Shown piece after piece: positions 7,688 through 16,427 of a stretch of 64,000 nucleotides of DNA. The translations under genes were made by a program, and so were the position numbers. The stretch is from positions 1 through 64,000 of the forward strand of contig NZ_FNCN01000027.1 of the NCBI RefSeq assembly GCF_900100605.1, written 5' to 3'. This stretch comes from Sinosporangium album. GTDB lineage: Bacteria; Actinomycetota; Actinomycetes; Streptosporangiales; Streptosporangiaceae. The notes beneath the pieces were generated by a model. The model made no database searches and was not told the DNA's origin. It saw nothing but the letters and a program-made list of their open reading frames with translations. How positions within the stretch are numbered: position 1 is the stretch's first letter; every line of letters begins with the position of its first letter.

Positions 7688-8407
7688 ATGACCAACGCGG
7701 ATGGCCGGTCTGGTCACACGATCGTGAGGCAGCAATGGTGGAGCCACCTGCTGCTGTGGCTTGTCTTCCCTCTTGTCGGAGCGGGGTTGGGCTGGCTGCT
7801 CCCGACGCTGAGCGACTGGCTGGTGGGATCGCCTTTCGAGGGGCCGCTCAAGCTGATCCAGTCCATTCCGGACCCCTGGCTCGCCGTCGGAGCACCGATC
7901 GTGGGCGCACTGCTGGGGCTGACGGTGTCCGCGATCGCGCTGCATGAAGCCTTGGTCGTCACCGTCGCGGATGAGCGGGTCAACCTGAAAAGGGAGGGCA
8001 GGTCGCTCGACTTCGACCGCTCTGCCGTCAGCGCGGCCTTTGTCGACGCCAAACATCTCGTTCTTCTCGGTCATGACGGTGTGGAGCTGGCTCGGGAGCG
8101 CTGCGACGATCTGTCGGTCGCCGAGCTCGCCGCCGCTTTCACCGGACACGGCTACCGGTTCTTGGACGAAGACCCGCACAAGTCTGAGTTCCGCAGGTGG
8201 GTGCCGGGGATGTCGGGTCTGCCGGACGGCGCTGACGCAGTGCTGACAGCCCGCCAGAAGGCGCTGGACAAGGGGAACTCCCGGGACATTCACGAGCTCC
8301 GCGAAGAACTTTCGAAGATCGGGGTCGTCGTACGTCAGGAGAAGAAACGCCAGTATTTGCGCCTGGCCCAGGGCACGCCCCTTCCTCCCGGCACCCCGCG
8401 GTCCTGA
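7688..8407 (+). CDS. Two-pass membrane protein, YqeB-like
   Basis: A 239-residue protein with two membrane segments near residues 16-44 (LLLWLVFPLVGAGLGWLL) and 59-85 (GAPIVGALLGLTVSAIAL), followed by a soluble alpha/beta domain of about 150 residues with the sequence RSLDFDRSAVSAAFVDAKHL. Similar actinobacterial proteins are annotated as YqeB or conserved hypothetical membrane proteins; their role is unknown. The ATG at 7688 is preceded by GGGGAG. It is convergent with the helicase gene and both end at a shared hairpin. Confidence 0.65.
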   Translation: MTNADGRSGHTIVRQQWWSHLLLWLVFPLVGAGLGWLLPTLSDWLVGSPFEGPLKLIQSIPDPWLAVGAPIVGALLGLTVSAIALHEALVVTVADERVNLKREGRSLDFDRSAVSAAFVDAKHLVLLGHDGVELARERCDDLSVAELAAAFTGHGYRFLDEDPHKSEFRRWVPGMSGLPDGADAVLTARQKALDKGNSRDIHELREELSKIGVVVRQEKKRQYLRLAQGTPLPPGTPRS

Positions 8408-8483
8408 CCTTTGCCCCCGTGGCCTTCTGCGTGGCCTTCCGCCCCCTGCCTGCCGAACCTCGGCTCTGACTCCCGGAACGCGG

Positions 8484-8512
8484 GGCGCGGCACGGCGGCG
8501 CCGTGCCGCGCC
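8484..8512. terminator. Bidirectional terminator hairpin
   Basis: A perfect 13-base stem, GGCGCGGCACGGC at 8484-8496 against GCCGTGCCGCGCC at 8500-8512, with a 3-base loop. It sits between two convergent genes and can serve both. Confidence 0.7.
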
Positions 8513-8528
8513 GTAGGGGCGGCGGGGC

Positions 8529-11027
8529 TTAGAGCCGGTTCACCCCCGTGACGTGGACCACGGCACGACCCTCCTCGTCGGAGGCCGCCAGGTCCACTTG
8601 GGCGGAGATGCCCCAGTCGCGGTCGCCCGCCGGGTCGTGGAAGGTCTGCCGCACCCGCCACAGCTCCTTCTCCTCGGTGATCTGCAGCAGGGCGGGCCCC
8701 CTGGCGTCGGGCCCGGTGCCGAGCTCGTCGTATTCCTCGAAGTAGGCGTCGAGCGCCTCCTCCCAGTCCACGTTGGGCGCGAGCTCCTCGAGCTCGTCGT
8801 ACTTCTCCAGCGCCGCCAGCTCGATCAGCCGGAACATCGCGTTGCGCACCAGGACCCGGAAGGCACGGGCGTTGGCCGTGACCGGTCGCGGTTTGCTTTC
8901 CAGCTCCTTGGCCTGCTCCTCCAGGGCGGCGGCGGGGTTGGCGAGGGCCTCCCACTCGTCGAGCAGGCTGGAGTCGACCTGGCGCACCAGCTCGCCGAGC
9001 CATTCGATGAGGTCGACGAGGTCGTCGGTCTTGAGGTGTTCGGGGATGGTGCGCGACAGGGTGCGGTAGGCGTCGGCGAGGTAGCGCAGGACCGAGCCCT
9101 CGGACCGGGTCAGCTCGTAGTACTGGATGAAGTCCGTGAAGGTCATCGCCTTCTCGTACATGTCCCGCACCACGGTCTTGGGGCTGACGACGTGGTCGCC
9201 GACCCACGGGTGGCCGCGGCGGTAGGTCTCGTAGGCGCCGAGCAGCAGGTCTTCCAACGGCATCGGGTAGGTGACCTCGGTGAGGAGCTCCATGCGCTCC
9301 TCGTATTCGACGCCGTCGGCCTTCATCTGGGCGACCGCCTCCGCCTTGGCCTTGTTGAGCTGGGCGGAGAGGATCTGCCGGGGGTCGTCCAGGGTGGACT
9401 CGACGATCGAGACCATGTCGAGGGCGTAGCCGGGCGATTCGAGGTCGAGGAGTTCGAAGGCGGCGAGGGCGAAGGTCGACAGCGCCTGGTTGAGCGCGAA
9501 GTCCTCTTGGAGGTCGACGGTGAGCCGGGCCATCCGTCCCTGGTCGTCGGGCTCCTTGAGCTTCTCCACGATGCCGCCGGCGAGCAGCGAGCGGTAGATC
9601 GCGATGGTGTGGCTGATGTGCTTGCGCTGCCGCTTGCGGTCTTCGTGGTTGTCGGTGAGAAGTTTGCGCATGGCCCCGAAGCAGTCGCCGGGACGGTTGA
9701 TCACCGCCAGAAGCATGGCGTTGCTGACCTTGAACCGCGAGGTGAGGGGCTCCGGTTCGGCCTTGCGCAGCTTCTCGAAGGTCTCCTCGCTCCAGTTGAC
9801 GAATCCCTCGGGAGCCTTCTTGCGCACGACCTTGCGCCGTTTCTTGGGGTCGTCGCCCGCTTTGGCCAGGGCCTTCTCGTTCTCGACGACGTGGTCGGGG
9901 GCCTGGCACACGACGTATCCCGCCGTGTCGAACCCGGCTCGGCCCGCCCGCCCGGCGATCTGGTGGAACTCGCGAGCCCGCAGCAGCCGCACCCGGTTGC
10001 CGTCGTACTTGGACAGCGCGGTGAACAGCACGGTGCGGATCGGCACGTTGACGCCGACGCCGAGGGTGTCGGTGCCGCAGATGACCTTGAGCAGTCCGGC
10101 CTGTGCCAGCCGTTCGACCAGCCGGCGGTATTTCGGCAGCATGCCGGCGTGGTGGACGCCGATGCCGTGCCGTACGAGCCGGGAGAGCGCGCGGCCGAAG
10201 CGGGTGCTGAAGCGGAAGTTGCCGATGAGGGCGGCGATGGCTTCCTTCTCCGCCTTGGTGCACATGTTGATGCTCATGAGGGCCTGCGCCCGCTCCAGGG
10301 CGGCAGCCTGGGTGAAGTGCACGACGTAGACGGGGGCCTGCTGGGTGGCGAGCAGCTCTTCGAGCGTCTCGTGGAGCGGCGTGAGCCGGTAGGAGTAGTA
10401 GAGGGGGACCGGGCGTTCGGCGTCTTTGACCACCGAGGTGGGGCGTCCGGTGCGGCGGGTGAGATCGGTCTCGAACCTCGTCACGTCGCCCAGCGTCGCC
10501 GACATCAGGATGAACTGCGCCTGCGGCAGCTCAAGCAGGGGCACCTGCCAGGCCCATCCTCGGTCGGGTTCGGCGTAGAAGTGGAACTCGTCCATCACGA
10601 CCTGGTCGACGTCGGCGCGCTCGCCGTCGCGGAGGGCGATGTAGGCGAGGATCTCGGCCGTGCAGCAGATGATGGGCGCCCCGGCGTTGACGCTGGCGTC
10701 GCCGGTCATCATGCCGACGTTCTCGGTGCCGAACGTCGCGCACAGGTCGAAGAACTTCTCGCTCACCAGGGCCTTGATCGGCGCGGTGTAGAAGGTGCGC
10801 ACGTCGCGGGTGAGCGCCGTGAAGTGGGCGCCCGCCGCCACCAGGCTCTTCCCCGACCCGGTCGGGGTGGACAGGATGAGGTTGTTGCCGGAGACGACCT
10901 CGATGAGCGCCTCCTCCTGGTGGGGATAGAGCGTGAACCCACGATCGGCGTTCCACCGGACAAACGCGTCAAAGACGGTGTCCGGGTCGGCGTCGATGTC
11001 TTCGGGAAGGTAGTCGATGAGGTTCAC
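8529..11027 (-). CDS. DEAD/DEAH-box helicase with DUF3516 domain
   Basis: An 832-residue Ski2-like superfamily 2 helicase. Motifs in order are Walker A TPTGSGKS at 54-61, DEFH Walker B at 146-149, SAT at 176-178, a long helicase C domain with GVGVNVPIRTVLF near 323-335, and motif VI QIAGRAGRAGF at 356-366. The rest, about residues 400-832, is the helical DUF3516 region found fused to this helicase in actinobacteria. ATP-dependent unwinding of RNA or DNA is expected; the cellular substrate is not known. Start is GTG 11027 with a weak upstream ribosome site. The gene stands alone and ends at the shared hairpin at 8484. Confidence 0.9.
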   Translation of the reverse strand: MNLIDYLPEDIDADPDTVFDAFVRWNADRGFTLYPHQEEALIEVVSGNNLILSTPTGSGKSLVAAGAHFTALTRDVRTFYTAPIKALVSEKFFDLCATFGTENVGMMTGDASVNAGAPIICCTAEILAYIALRDGERADVDQVVMDEFHFYAEPDRGWAWQVPLLELPQAQFILMSATLGDVTRFETDLTRRTGRPTSVVKDAERPVPLYYSYRLTPLHETLEELLATQQAPVYVVHFTQAAALERAQALMSINMCTKAEKEAIAALIGNFRFSTRFGRALSRLVRHGIGVHHAGMLPKYRRLVERLAQAGLLKVICGTDTLGVGVNVPIRTVLFTALSKYDGNRVRLLRAREFHQIAGRAGRAGFDTAGYVVCQAPDHVVENEKALAKAGDDPKKRRKVVRKKAPEGFVNWSEETFEKLRKAEPEPLTSRFKVSNAMLLAVINRPGDCFGAMRKLLTDNHEDRKRQRKHISHTIAIYRSLLAGGIVEKLKEPDDQGRMARLTVDLQEDFALNQALSTFALAAFELLDLESPGYALDMVSIVESTLDDPRQILSAQLNKAKAEAVAQMKADGVEYEERMELLTEVTYPMPLEDLLLGAYETYRRGHPWVGDHVVSPKTVVRDMYEKAMTFTDFIQYYELTRSEGSVLRYLADAYRTLSRTIPEHLKTDDLVDLIEWLGELVRQVDSSLLDEWEALANPAAALEEQAKELESKPRPVTANARAFRVLVRNAMFRLIELAALEKYDELEELAPNVDWEEALDAYFEEYDELGTGPDARGPALLQITEEKELWRVRQTFHDPAGDRDWGISAQVDLAASDEEGRAVVHVTGVNRL

Positions 11028-11601
11028 GGACCCAATTCTGCCGAACCGGCGGCAAGATCACTTCGCGACCGGCGACAAATGCGGCAGAGGGCACATTCAT
11101 CTCAAGGTCCATAAGGTGGGCCGAGGCCCTTGGGGGCCGGGCTCGCTGGTGAGGATACCCTGACGCGCGCGTGTCGCCCGATTGGGGCGATCTGGTAGAT
11201 CGATCACGTGGTCTAAAGGTGCGATTCCGGCGATATCCGTCATTTTTCTTCATCTGTACGACGAGAACCGTTGACGAACATGGTCCAACCGTTACAGACT
11301 TCCGGCCATGCCAGTCGGCAGACCGAAGGGGTCACCATGCCCCGGGGAGGTCGCCGTACTCAGATCCACCTCCGGGGAAGCCGTGGGCTAATCCCCGCAG
11401 CCGGACCCATCTCCGGAGGTGGTGCCGCCCCTGGGGGAGCCGGGACGATCGTCCTGGTCGGGTTCATCCCCGGGGGCGGTGCTATTTCTGCTGATATTTG
11501 CCGTTTCTGATCTTTTAGGTCCCCGCTTCCCCGCCACCATCCGACGCGGAGCACGCAACCGCCGGGACATAATGTGCGGACCTTTAGCGCATTTTTGGGA
11601 G
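11028..11601. other. Long intergenic region without a convincing gene
   Basis: About 570 bases separate the helicase from the phosphotransferase. A 79-residue glycine-rich frame at 11271-11510 is open but has no domain and a biased composition, so I do not call it. The segment around 11330-11520 holds several CCGGGG/CCCCGG-type inverted repeats and an AT-richer tract near 11490-11515, compatible with a promoter and a structured leader for the downstream gene. Confidence 0.4.
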
Positions 11602-12630
11602 ATGTCATTGAAGGTCCACGACCTCTCCGGCGGGGACGCCGTCCTCGCCAGGGTCGACGGCGTTGCCCGGCGCGCACTGCACGCGTACGGCCTGCCGCCT
11701 ACGGCGACGGCCACACTGATCAACGTTTCGGAGAACGCCACGTTCCGCGTTGACGACCCCGCCACCGGCGACCGGGCCGTCCTGCGCGTCCACCGCCTGG
11801 ACTACCACTCCGAGCGCGCGATCCACTCCGAGCTCGACTGGCTGACGGCCCTGCGGACCGACGCCGGCGTGCGCACCCCGCGCGTACGGACCACCCTGCG
11901 GGGCGAGCGCGTGGTGACCATCGCCGACCCGGACGGCCCCGAACCGCGCAGGTGCGTGATGTTCGAGTTCCTGCCCGGCTCCGAGCCCGCCGAGGACGGG
12001 CTCGTCGACCACTTCGAGGTCCTGGGAGCGCTCACGGCCCGCATGCACCGCCACGCGCGCTCTTGGAACGCGCCAGAGGGCTTCACGCGGTTCCGCTGGG
12101 ACTACGGGGCGGCCCTGGGCGCGGAGTCGCGCTGGGGGCGCTGGGAGGGCGGCGCGGGAGTGGACGGCGAGGCCCGTGCCGTCCTCGCCCGGCTCGACGG
12201 CGAACTGCGCCGGAGGCTGCGGCGGTACGGCGCCGGCCCCGACCGCTACGGCCTGATCCATGCAGATCTGCGTCTGGCCAACCTCCTCGCCGACGGCTCC
12301 GCCGAGCCAGCCGTCATCGACTTCGACGACTGCGGGTACGGCTGGCGCCTGTACGATCTGGCCGCCGCCCTGAGTTTCATCGAGCACCACCCGCGGGTGC
12401 CCGACATGATCGACTCGTGGCTGCGCGGCTACCGCGCCGTTCTCGACCTGCCCGCCGCCGACGAGGAGGAGATCTGGACGTTCATCCTGTTCCGCAGGCT
12501 CCTGCTGGTCGCCTGGATCGGCACTCACCCCGGCGCGGCCATCGCCGGCGCGCTGGGCGCGGGCTACACGCTCGGCACCTGCGAGCTCGCCGAACGCTAC
12601 CTTCGCGGCAGGCTGCCCGTCCCACGGTGA
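11602..12630 (+). CDS. Phosphotransferase-family kinase (APH/SrkA-like fold)
   Basis: A 342-residue small-molecule kinase-like protein. The N-lobe contains ENATFRVD and AVLRVHRLDYHS; the C-lobe has the catalytic segment GLIHADLRLANLL, with the Asp of HAD at about residue 222, and the metal-binding VIDFDDCGYGWRLYDLA about 20 residues later. This layout matches the APH phosphotransferase superfamily, nearest to homoserine-kinase/SrkA types rather than true drug-resistance enzymes. The start is uncertain: ATG 11602 is given, TTG 11608 has a better-spaced GGGAG, and ATG 11572 is also open. The substrate is unknown. The GntR regulator gene begins 29 bases after the stop. Confidence 0.8.
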   Translation: MSLKVHDLSGGDAVLARVDGVARRALHAYGLPPTATATLINVSENATFRVDDPATGDRAVLRVHRLDYHSERAIHSELDWLTALRTDAGVRTPRVRTTLRGERVVTIADPDGPEPRRCVMFEFLPGSEPAEDGLVDHFEVLGALTARMHRHARSWNAPEGFTRFRWDYGAALGAESRWGRWEGGAGVDGEARAVLARLDGELRRRLRRYGAGPDRYGLIHADLRLANLLADGSAEPAVIDFDDCGYGWRLYDLAAALSFIEHHPRVPDMIDSWLRGYRAVLDLPAADEEEIWTFILFRRLLLVAWIGTHPGAAIAGALGAGYTLGTCELAERYLRGRLPVPR

Positions 12631-12659
12631 CGATCTCGTGATCCGGTCCGACCGTATCC

Positions 12660-13592
12660 TTGAACCCCACAGACCAAACACAAGCGGGTGACGGCTTGCC
12701 GGGCGACAGCACACACGACACCACGGGCGGCACGAGCACGGTGAGCACCACCGAGGGCAAGGGCCGCGCCGAGTCCCCGGCCGGTGCCGACGTCGCGGGC
12801 GGCGCGCTGGTCCGGGCGCCGGCCTCGGAGGAGACCGCCGTCGCGGTCACGCGCCGGCGCCTCCTGGAGATGATCTCCTCGGGGGCGCTCCACCCCGGCG
12901 AACGCCTCGGCGCCGAGCGGGAGCTGGCCCATGACCTCGGCGTCAGCCGTACGACCCTCCGCCAGGCCCTCGGCCTGCTTGAGGAGAGCGGGGCCGTGCG
13001 CAGGGTCCCCGGGCGGGGCGGCGGCACCTTCGTGGCCCGGCCCAAGCTTGAGCGCGACCTGTCCAGGGTCGTCGGCATCCCCGCCATGCTCCGCGACCAG
13101 GGCTTCACCGCCGGGTCGCGCGTCGTCGGTGCCTCCATCGGCGGCGCCGACGAGACCACCGCCCACGCCCTCGGCCTCAACCCCGGCGACCTCGTGACCG
13201 AGATCATCCGCATCCGCCTCGCCGACGGCCACCCCATCTCGCTCGAACACGCCCGCTTCCCCGCTCTCCGCTTCCCGGGGCTGCTCGATATGCACCTCGG
13301 CGGCTCGATCTACGAACTTCTCGAAGCGACGTACGGCGTGAGCCCCGGAGACGCCACCGAACGCATCGAGGCCGTCCCCGCCGGGCCCGCCGAGGCGGCC
13401 CTGCTCGACATCGCGGAGAACGCCCCGCTCCTCGCCATCACGCGCACCACGCGCGACCCCGAAGAGCGGCCGTTCGAGTTCTCCCACGACCTTTTCCGCG
13501 CCGACCGCACGCGCATTCTCGTGCACACCACGGGAAGCAACCGCGTCACCGACTCGGCCCACACCCGGGGCCGCCCCGTCGACCTTCCCTGA
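12660..13592 (+). CDS. GntR-family regulator, HutC/UTRA type
   Basis: A 310-residue regulator. The GntR winged helix occupies about residues 60-125 (HPGERLGAERELAHDLGVS, RTTLRQALGLLEESGAV, GRGGGTFVA), and the UTRA effector-binding domain follows at about 145-295, ending in FEFSHDLFRADRTRI. Such proteins usually repress a neighbouring catabolic or uptake gene until a small metabolite binds UTRA. The first 55 residues are polar and low complexity, so the true start may be TTG 12660, TTG 12696 or a later codon. No catabolic operon is adjacent; the upstream phosphotransferase gene is the nearest partner on the same strand. Confidence 0.82.
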   Translation: MNPTDQTQAGDGLPGDSTHDTTGGTSTVSTTEGKGRAESPAGADVAGGALVRAPASEETAVAVTRRRLLEMISSGALHPGERLGAERELAHDLGVSRTTLRQALGLLEESGAVRRVPGRGGGTFVARPKLERDLSRVVGIPAMLRDQGFTAGSRVVGASIGGADETTAHALGLNPGDLVTEIIRIRLADGHPISLEHARFPALRFPGLLDMHLGGSIYELLEATYGVSPGDATERIEAVPAGPAEAALLDIAENAPLLAITRTTRDPEERPFEFSHDLFRADRTRILVHTTGSNRVTDSAHTRGRPVDLP

Positions 13593-13604
13593 CACCCGCC
13601 GCCG

Positions 13605-13952
13605 TCACTCCCGCGACCGGTTCGCGAGCAGACAACGCTCGAACACGTCGCGCTGCCGGTCCACGTATTCTGCGTCGGCCAGATAGTGAATGTGGTGGCC
13701 GGCCTCGAGATGGCCGGCGAAGGCGGCGTTCCCCGCCGCCGCCCGGGCCTCCACGGATTCGACCAGGAAGAACCTCGAACCCGTCGCCGGTCGTCCCGTG
13801 GACCGACGGCGTCGCCGTGAAACCGCAGTGACGCAGGTGCCGCGGTAGGTCATGCACCGACGGCGACCAGGGGCCGGTCGGACCCGCACGGTCGCGCCTA
13901 TCCGCACGACGTCGTTGACTCCGCCGCCGGTCGGAATCTCGTGGTCGGACAC
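13605..13952 (-). pseudogene. Decayed aminoglycoside-phosphotransferase-like gene
   Basis: The minus strand begins with EIPTGGGVNDVVRIGATV, the usual N-terminal strand pair of a phosphotransferase family. After a frame change the adjacent frame reads HDLPRHLRHCGFTATPSVHG, the next expected segment. The first frame ends with AGHHIHYLADAEYVDRQR, like the C-terminal helix of the same family, while the catalytic middle (HGD, DxD) is absent. It therefore looks frameshifted and internally deleted. The call is by eye. Confidence 0.5.
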
Positions 13953-14059
13953 CAGCGATGCGTGCCCATTCTGTGATGTCTGGTCGCTGATTTGTCTATC
14001 TGAGTGGGCTGTCCCGTGTATAGGCGGTCCGGCGGGTCCTCGCGTCCTCGCGAAAAAGT

Positions 14060-14079
14060 GATATCATTTTGATGGCATC
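14060..14079. promoter_or_regulatory. AT-rich imperfect palindrome before the SPFH gene
   Basis: GATATCAT and ATGGCATC flank a short T-rich centre about 27 bases before the SPFH start. It is an imperfect inverted repeat in otherwise GC-rich DNA and is a plausible operator for the ribbon-helix-helix protein encoded in the same operon. Confidence 0.4.
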
Positions 14080-14105
14080 GTGAAGTCACGTAGAAGGGAT
14101 GGGCC

Positions 14106-15056
14106 ATGGCCAACACATCGGGCGCGGCCGTACTCGAGGCCGCCGTCGTGGACATGCCCGCACCGCAGACCAGAGAGCGGCCGGTGCGGGCGGCCAACGG
14201 GTTCGTGATGCTGGGGGTGGCGACGGCGCTGAACCTGGCCGGGATCGTGCTGCTCGTCACGGGAATCGTCATGCTCGCCTCGGGGGCCGGGCAGGGTGGC
14301 ATGTGGCTGGTCATCGTGAGCGTCCTGATGATCACGCTCGGGTCCTTCACGGCCTTCGGCCTCACCGCGGTGGCGCCGGGCGAGGCCAGGGTGGTGCAGC
14401 TGCTCGGCCGGTACGTCGGCACCCTGCGCACCCCCGGTTTCCAGTGGGTCAACCCGGTTACGGCGCGTCGGCGGGTGTCCACGAGGATCCGCAACCACGA
14501 GACGGACGTGACGAAGGTCAACGACGCGGACGGCAACCCGATCCAGATCGCGACCGTGGTGGTCTGGCAGGTGCAGGACACCGCGCAGGCGGTCTTCGAG
14601 GTGGATGACTTCGTGGAGTTCGTGGCCATCCAGGCGGAGACGGCCGTGCGGCACATCGCGGGCAGCTATCCGTACGACGCGCACGGCGAGCCCAGGCTTT
14701 CGCTGCGGGACAACGCCGATGAGATCAACGAGCGGCTGTCCACGGAGATCGCGGCCAGGGTGTCGTCCGCCGGGGTGAAGGTCATCGAGTCCCGCATCAT
14801 CCATCTGGCGTACGCGCCCGAGATCGCCCACGCCATGCTGCGCCGCCAGCAGGCGGGCGCGGTGGTGGCGGCCCGGCAGCGGATCGTCGAGGGAGCGGTC
14901 GGCATGGTGGAGATGGCCCTGGCCAAGCTCGCCGAGCACGACGTGGTCGAGCTGGATGAGGAGCGCAAGGCGGCGATGGTGAGCAACCTACTCGTGGTGC
15001 TGGTCGGTGACCGCGACAGCCAGCCCGTGGTCAACACGGGCACGCTCTACCACTAG
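14106..15056 (+). CDS. SPFH/Band 7 membrane protein
   Basis: A 316-residue protein with two membrane helices (about 33-61, [20 protein letters not shown], and 66-84, [16 protein letters not shown]), followed by an SPFH domain from about 88 to 250 containing [19 protein letters not shown] and the coil-forming [22 protein letters not shown] proteins build membrane microdomains and scaffold other membrane proteins. AGAAGGGATGGGCC before the ATG supplies the ribosome site. It is followed within 6 bases by an RHH gene and then a GPP34-domain gene; the three form one transcription unit. Confidence 0.88.
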   Translation: MANTSGAAVLEAAVVDMPAPQTRERPVRAANGFVMLGVATALNLAGIVLLVTGIVMLASGAGQGGMWLVIVSVLMITLGSFTAFGLTAVAPGEARVVQLLGRYVGTLRTPGFQWVNPVTARRRVSTRIRNHETDVTKVNDADGNPIQIATVVVWQVQDTAQAVFEVDDFVEFVAIQAETAVRHIAGSYPYDAHGEPRLSLRDNADEINERLSTEIAARVSSAGVKVIESRIIHLAYAPEIAHAMLRRQQAGAVVAARQRIVEGAVGMVEMALAKLAEHDVVELDEERKAAMVSNLLVVLVGDRDSQPVVNTGTLYH

Positions 15057-15061
15057 TCATC

Positions 15062-15340
15062 GTGGAGCGGAAGAAGATCCTGCTGCGGCTTGACCCGGTG
15101 GTTCACGACGCGCTGGCCAGGTGGGCGTCCGACGAGCTGCGCAGCACGAACTCCCAGATCGAGTTCCTGCTGCGCAGGGCTCTCTCCGAGGCCGGGCGCC
15201 TGCCTGACGGGGTTGGGCGGATGCGCCCACGCGGACGGCCGAGGAAAGCGCCAGAGGCGCCAGAGGAGGGCGCAGGGGACGACACAGATCAGGAAGAAGA
15301 AGAGGCGCGGGCGGATGGAGACGCGAGTGAAGCAGGGTGA
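15062..15340 (+). CDS. Ribbon-helix-helix (Arc/HicB-like) DNA-binding protein
   Basis: A 92-residue protein whose first 45 residues, KKILLRLDPVVHDALARWA followed by STNSQIEFLLRRAL, form the beta strand plus two helices of an Arc-type ribbon-helix-helix domain. The remainder is a charged Pro/Glu/Asp tail with an AT-hook-like PRGRPRK. It probably autoregulates the SPFH operon. The GTG start lies 5 bases after the SPFH stop, and the 3' end overlaps the next gene by 26 bases, so translation is coupled. Similar proteins are often labelled antitoxins, but no toxin gene is present. Confidence 0.75.
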   Translation: MERKKILLRLDPVVHDALARWASDELRSTNSQIEFLLRRALSEAGRLPDGVGRMRPRGRPRKAPEAPEEGAGDDTDQEEEEARADGDASEAG

Positions 15341-15971
15341 GTCACTGACCCGATCGGCCTTCCTGCTGGCCTTCGACCTGCGGAAGGAGAAGCTGACCCA
15401 GCGGGGCGAGCTGGGCTACCTGCTGCGCGCGGCCACCCTCGCCGAGCTGCTGCTGGCGGGCAACCTGGCGGACGAGTCGGGCAAGGCGCGAGCTCGCACC
15501 GCCCCGTCCGCCGAGCCTGGTTCCCTGCGGGCCGTGGTCTGGGAGCGGATCTCGAACTCGCCGCCCCGCCCGTGGCAGCGGTGGGTGCAGGAGGACAACG
15601 GCAAGGCGGTCCGCGTCGTACGCGACGAGCTGGAGGCCGCCCGGATGATCAGCGTGGAGCGCCACCGGATCCTGCTATTCCCGGTCGAGCGGATCACGCT
15701 GCGCAAGGCGTACCTGTCGCGCAGGCTGGCCGAGCGCGTCGGCCGGGCAGTCCGCGGCGGCCGGCCGGTCGGGCGCCTGGACGAGGACGTCCGCGTTCTG
15801 GCGGCGCTGGCCGCGGCGGCCGGGCTCAAGACGGTGGTTCCCTCCTGGCGGGAGACGCGTCTGCGCCGGGACCGGATCCAGCAGCTGTCCGCACCCGTCG
15901 AGCCGATCGCGACCGCATTGCGCAAGAGCGTCGAGGCAGCCAGGTCGGCGGCGGCGATCGGAGAGGGCTGA
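15315..15971 (+). CDS. GPP34 (GOLPH3-like) family protein
   Basis: A 218-residue, mainly helical protein. The segment SLTRSAFLLAFDLRKEKLT then GELGYLLRAATLAELLLAG is the N-terminal signature of the GPP34 domain, related to eukaryotic GOLPH3/Vps74, which bind phosphoinositides. RHRILLFPVERITLRK includes the beta-hairpin used in oligomerisation. In bacteria the role is unknown; with an SPFH protein upstream, a membrane-associated adaptor is a fair inference. ATG 15315 is used; GTG 15327 is an alternative. Confidence 0.8.
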   Translation: METRVKQGESLTRSAFLLAFDLRKEKLTQRGELGYLLRAATLAELLLAGNLADESGKARARTAPSAEPGSLRAVVWERISNSPPRPWQRWVQEDNGKAVRVVRDELEAARMISVERHRILLFPVERITLRKAYLSRRLAERVGRAVRGGRPVGRLDEDVRVLAALAAAAGLKTVVPSWRETRLRRDRIQQLSAPVEPIATALRKSVEAARSAAAIGEG

Positions 15972-16131
15972 CACGACGAATCATGGCGGCTCGCACCGCC
16001 GGCTCTCGCCCTGCAGATCACCGTGGCGGTGCCGGCGCTCCAGCAGGACCTGCCGCTGTGCGGGATGGCCGCCGATCTGAGTGATGGTCGTCTATGCGAG
16101 CAATGCAACGTATGCGAGCATGGACGGCGTA

Positions 16132-16283
16132 GGCGACGGCGGAACGAGGAAACCGGTGCGAATCCGGTGCGGTCCCGCCACTGTGATCGGCGAGCGGACC
16201 TCGCGTATGGCCACTGCCCGCATGGCGGGTGGGAAGGCCGAGGTGAGCTTGGACCCGAGAGCCAGGAGACTCACGCGGTCGCC
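16132..16283 (+). ncRNA. Cobalamin (B12) riboswitch
   Basis: The leader shows the B12-box: GGTGCGAATCCGGTGCGG, then CCCGCCACTGTGA, and downstream the conserved AGCCAGGAGAC. The closing stem P1 can be GGCGAC 16132-16137 with GTCGCC 16278-16283. Just after, TTGGGG and CCCCAA (about 16297-16314) form a short hairpin that could act as expression platform. It precedes a leader ORF and a FhuF-like gene, so cobalamin should repress this unit. Confidence 0.9.
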
Positions 16284-16320
16284 TCCTCACTGGAATTGGG
16301 GCGGATCTCCCCAAGAGAGG

Positions 16321-16425
16321 ATGGTGGCCGTCGTGCCAGGAATGCCGGGAATGCCGGAGCTGCGGCATGTCAGGAGTCGGGTTTCGTACGGCTTTCGCGC
16401 CGCCCCTGCACGTCGGCGAGGGTGA
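16321..16425 (+). CDS. Short leader ORF coupled to the FhuF-like gene
   Basis: A 34-residue frame from ATG 16321, directly after an AAGAGAGG ribosome site, to TGA at 16423-16425. Its stop overlaps a GTG at 16422 in the frame of the next gene (GTGA). The peptide is basic at its end (PARRRG) and has no known homologue that I recall. It may couple translation between the riboswitch and the downstream gene, or it may simply be an open frame; the ribosome site spacing to this ATG is very short. Confidence 0.35.
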   Translation: MVAVVPGMPGMPELRHVRSRVSYGFRAAPARRRG

Positions 16426-16427
16426 CT

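Noticed and set aside
8553-11114. An 853-residue plus-strand open frame across the helicase gene
   Set aside because: It is the complement of a well-conserved helicase and has no domains; long antisense frames are expected at this GC content.
11271-11510. A 79-residue glycine-rich protein upstream of the phosphotransferase
   Set aside because: No domain, no clear ribosome site and a composition explained by the GC-rich leader.
15062-15971. HicB-type toxin-antitoxin module
   Set aside because: The RHH protein resembles antitoxins, but its partners are SPFH and GPP34 proteins and no toxin-like gene is present.
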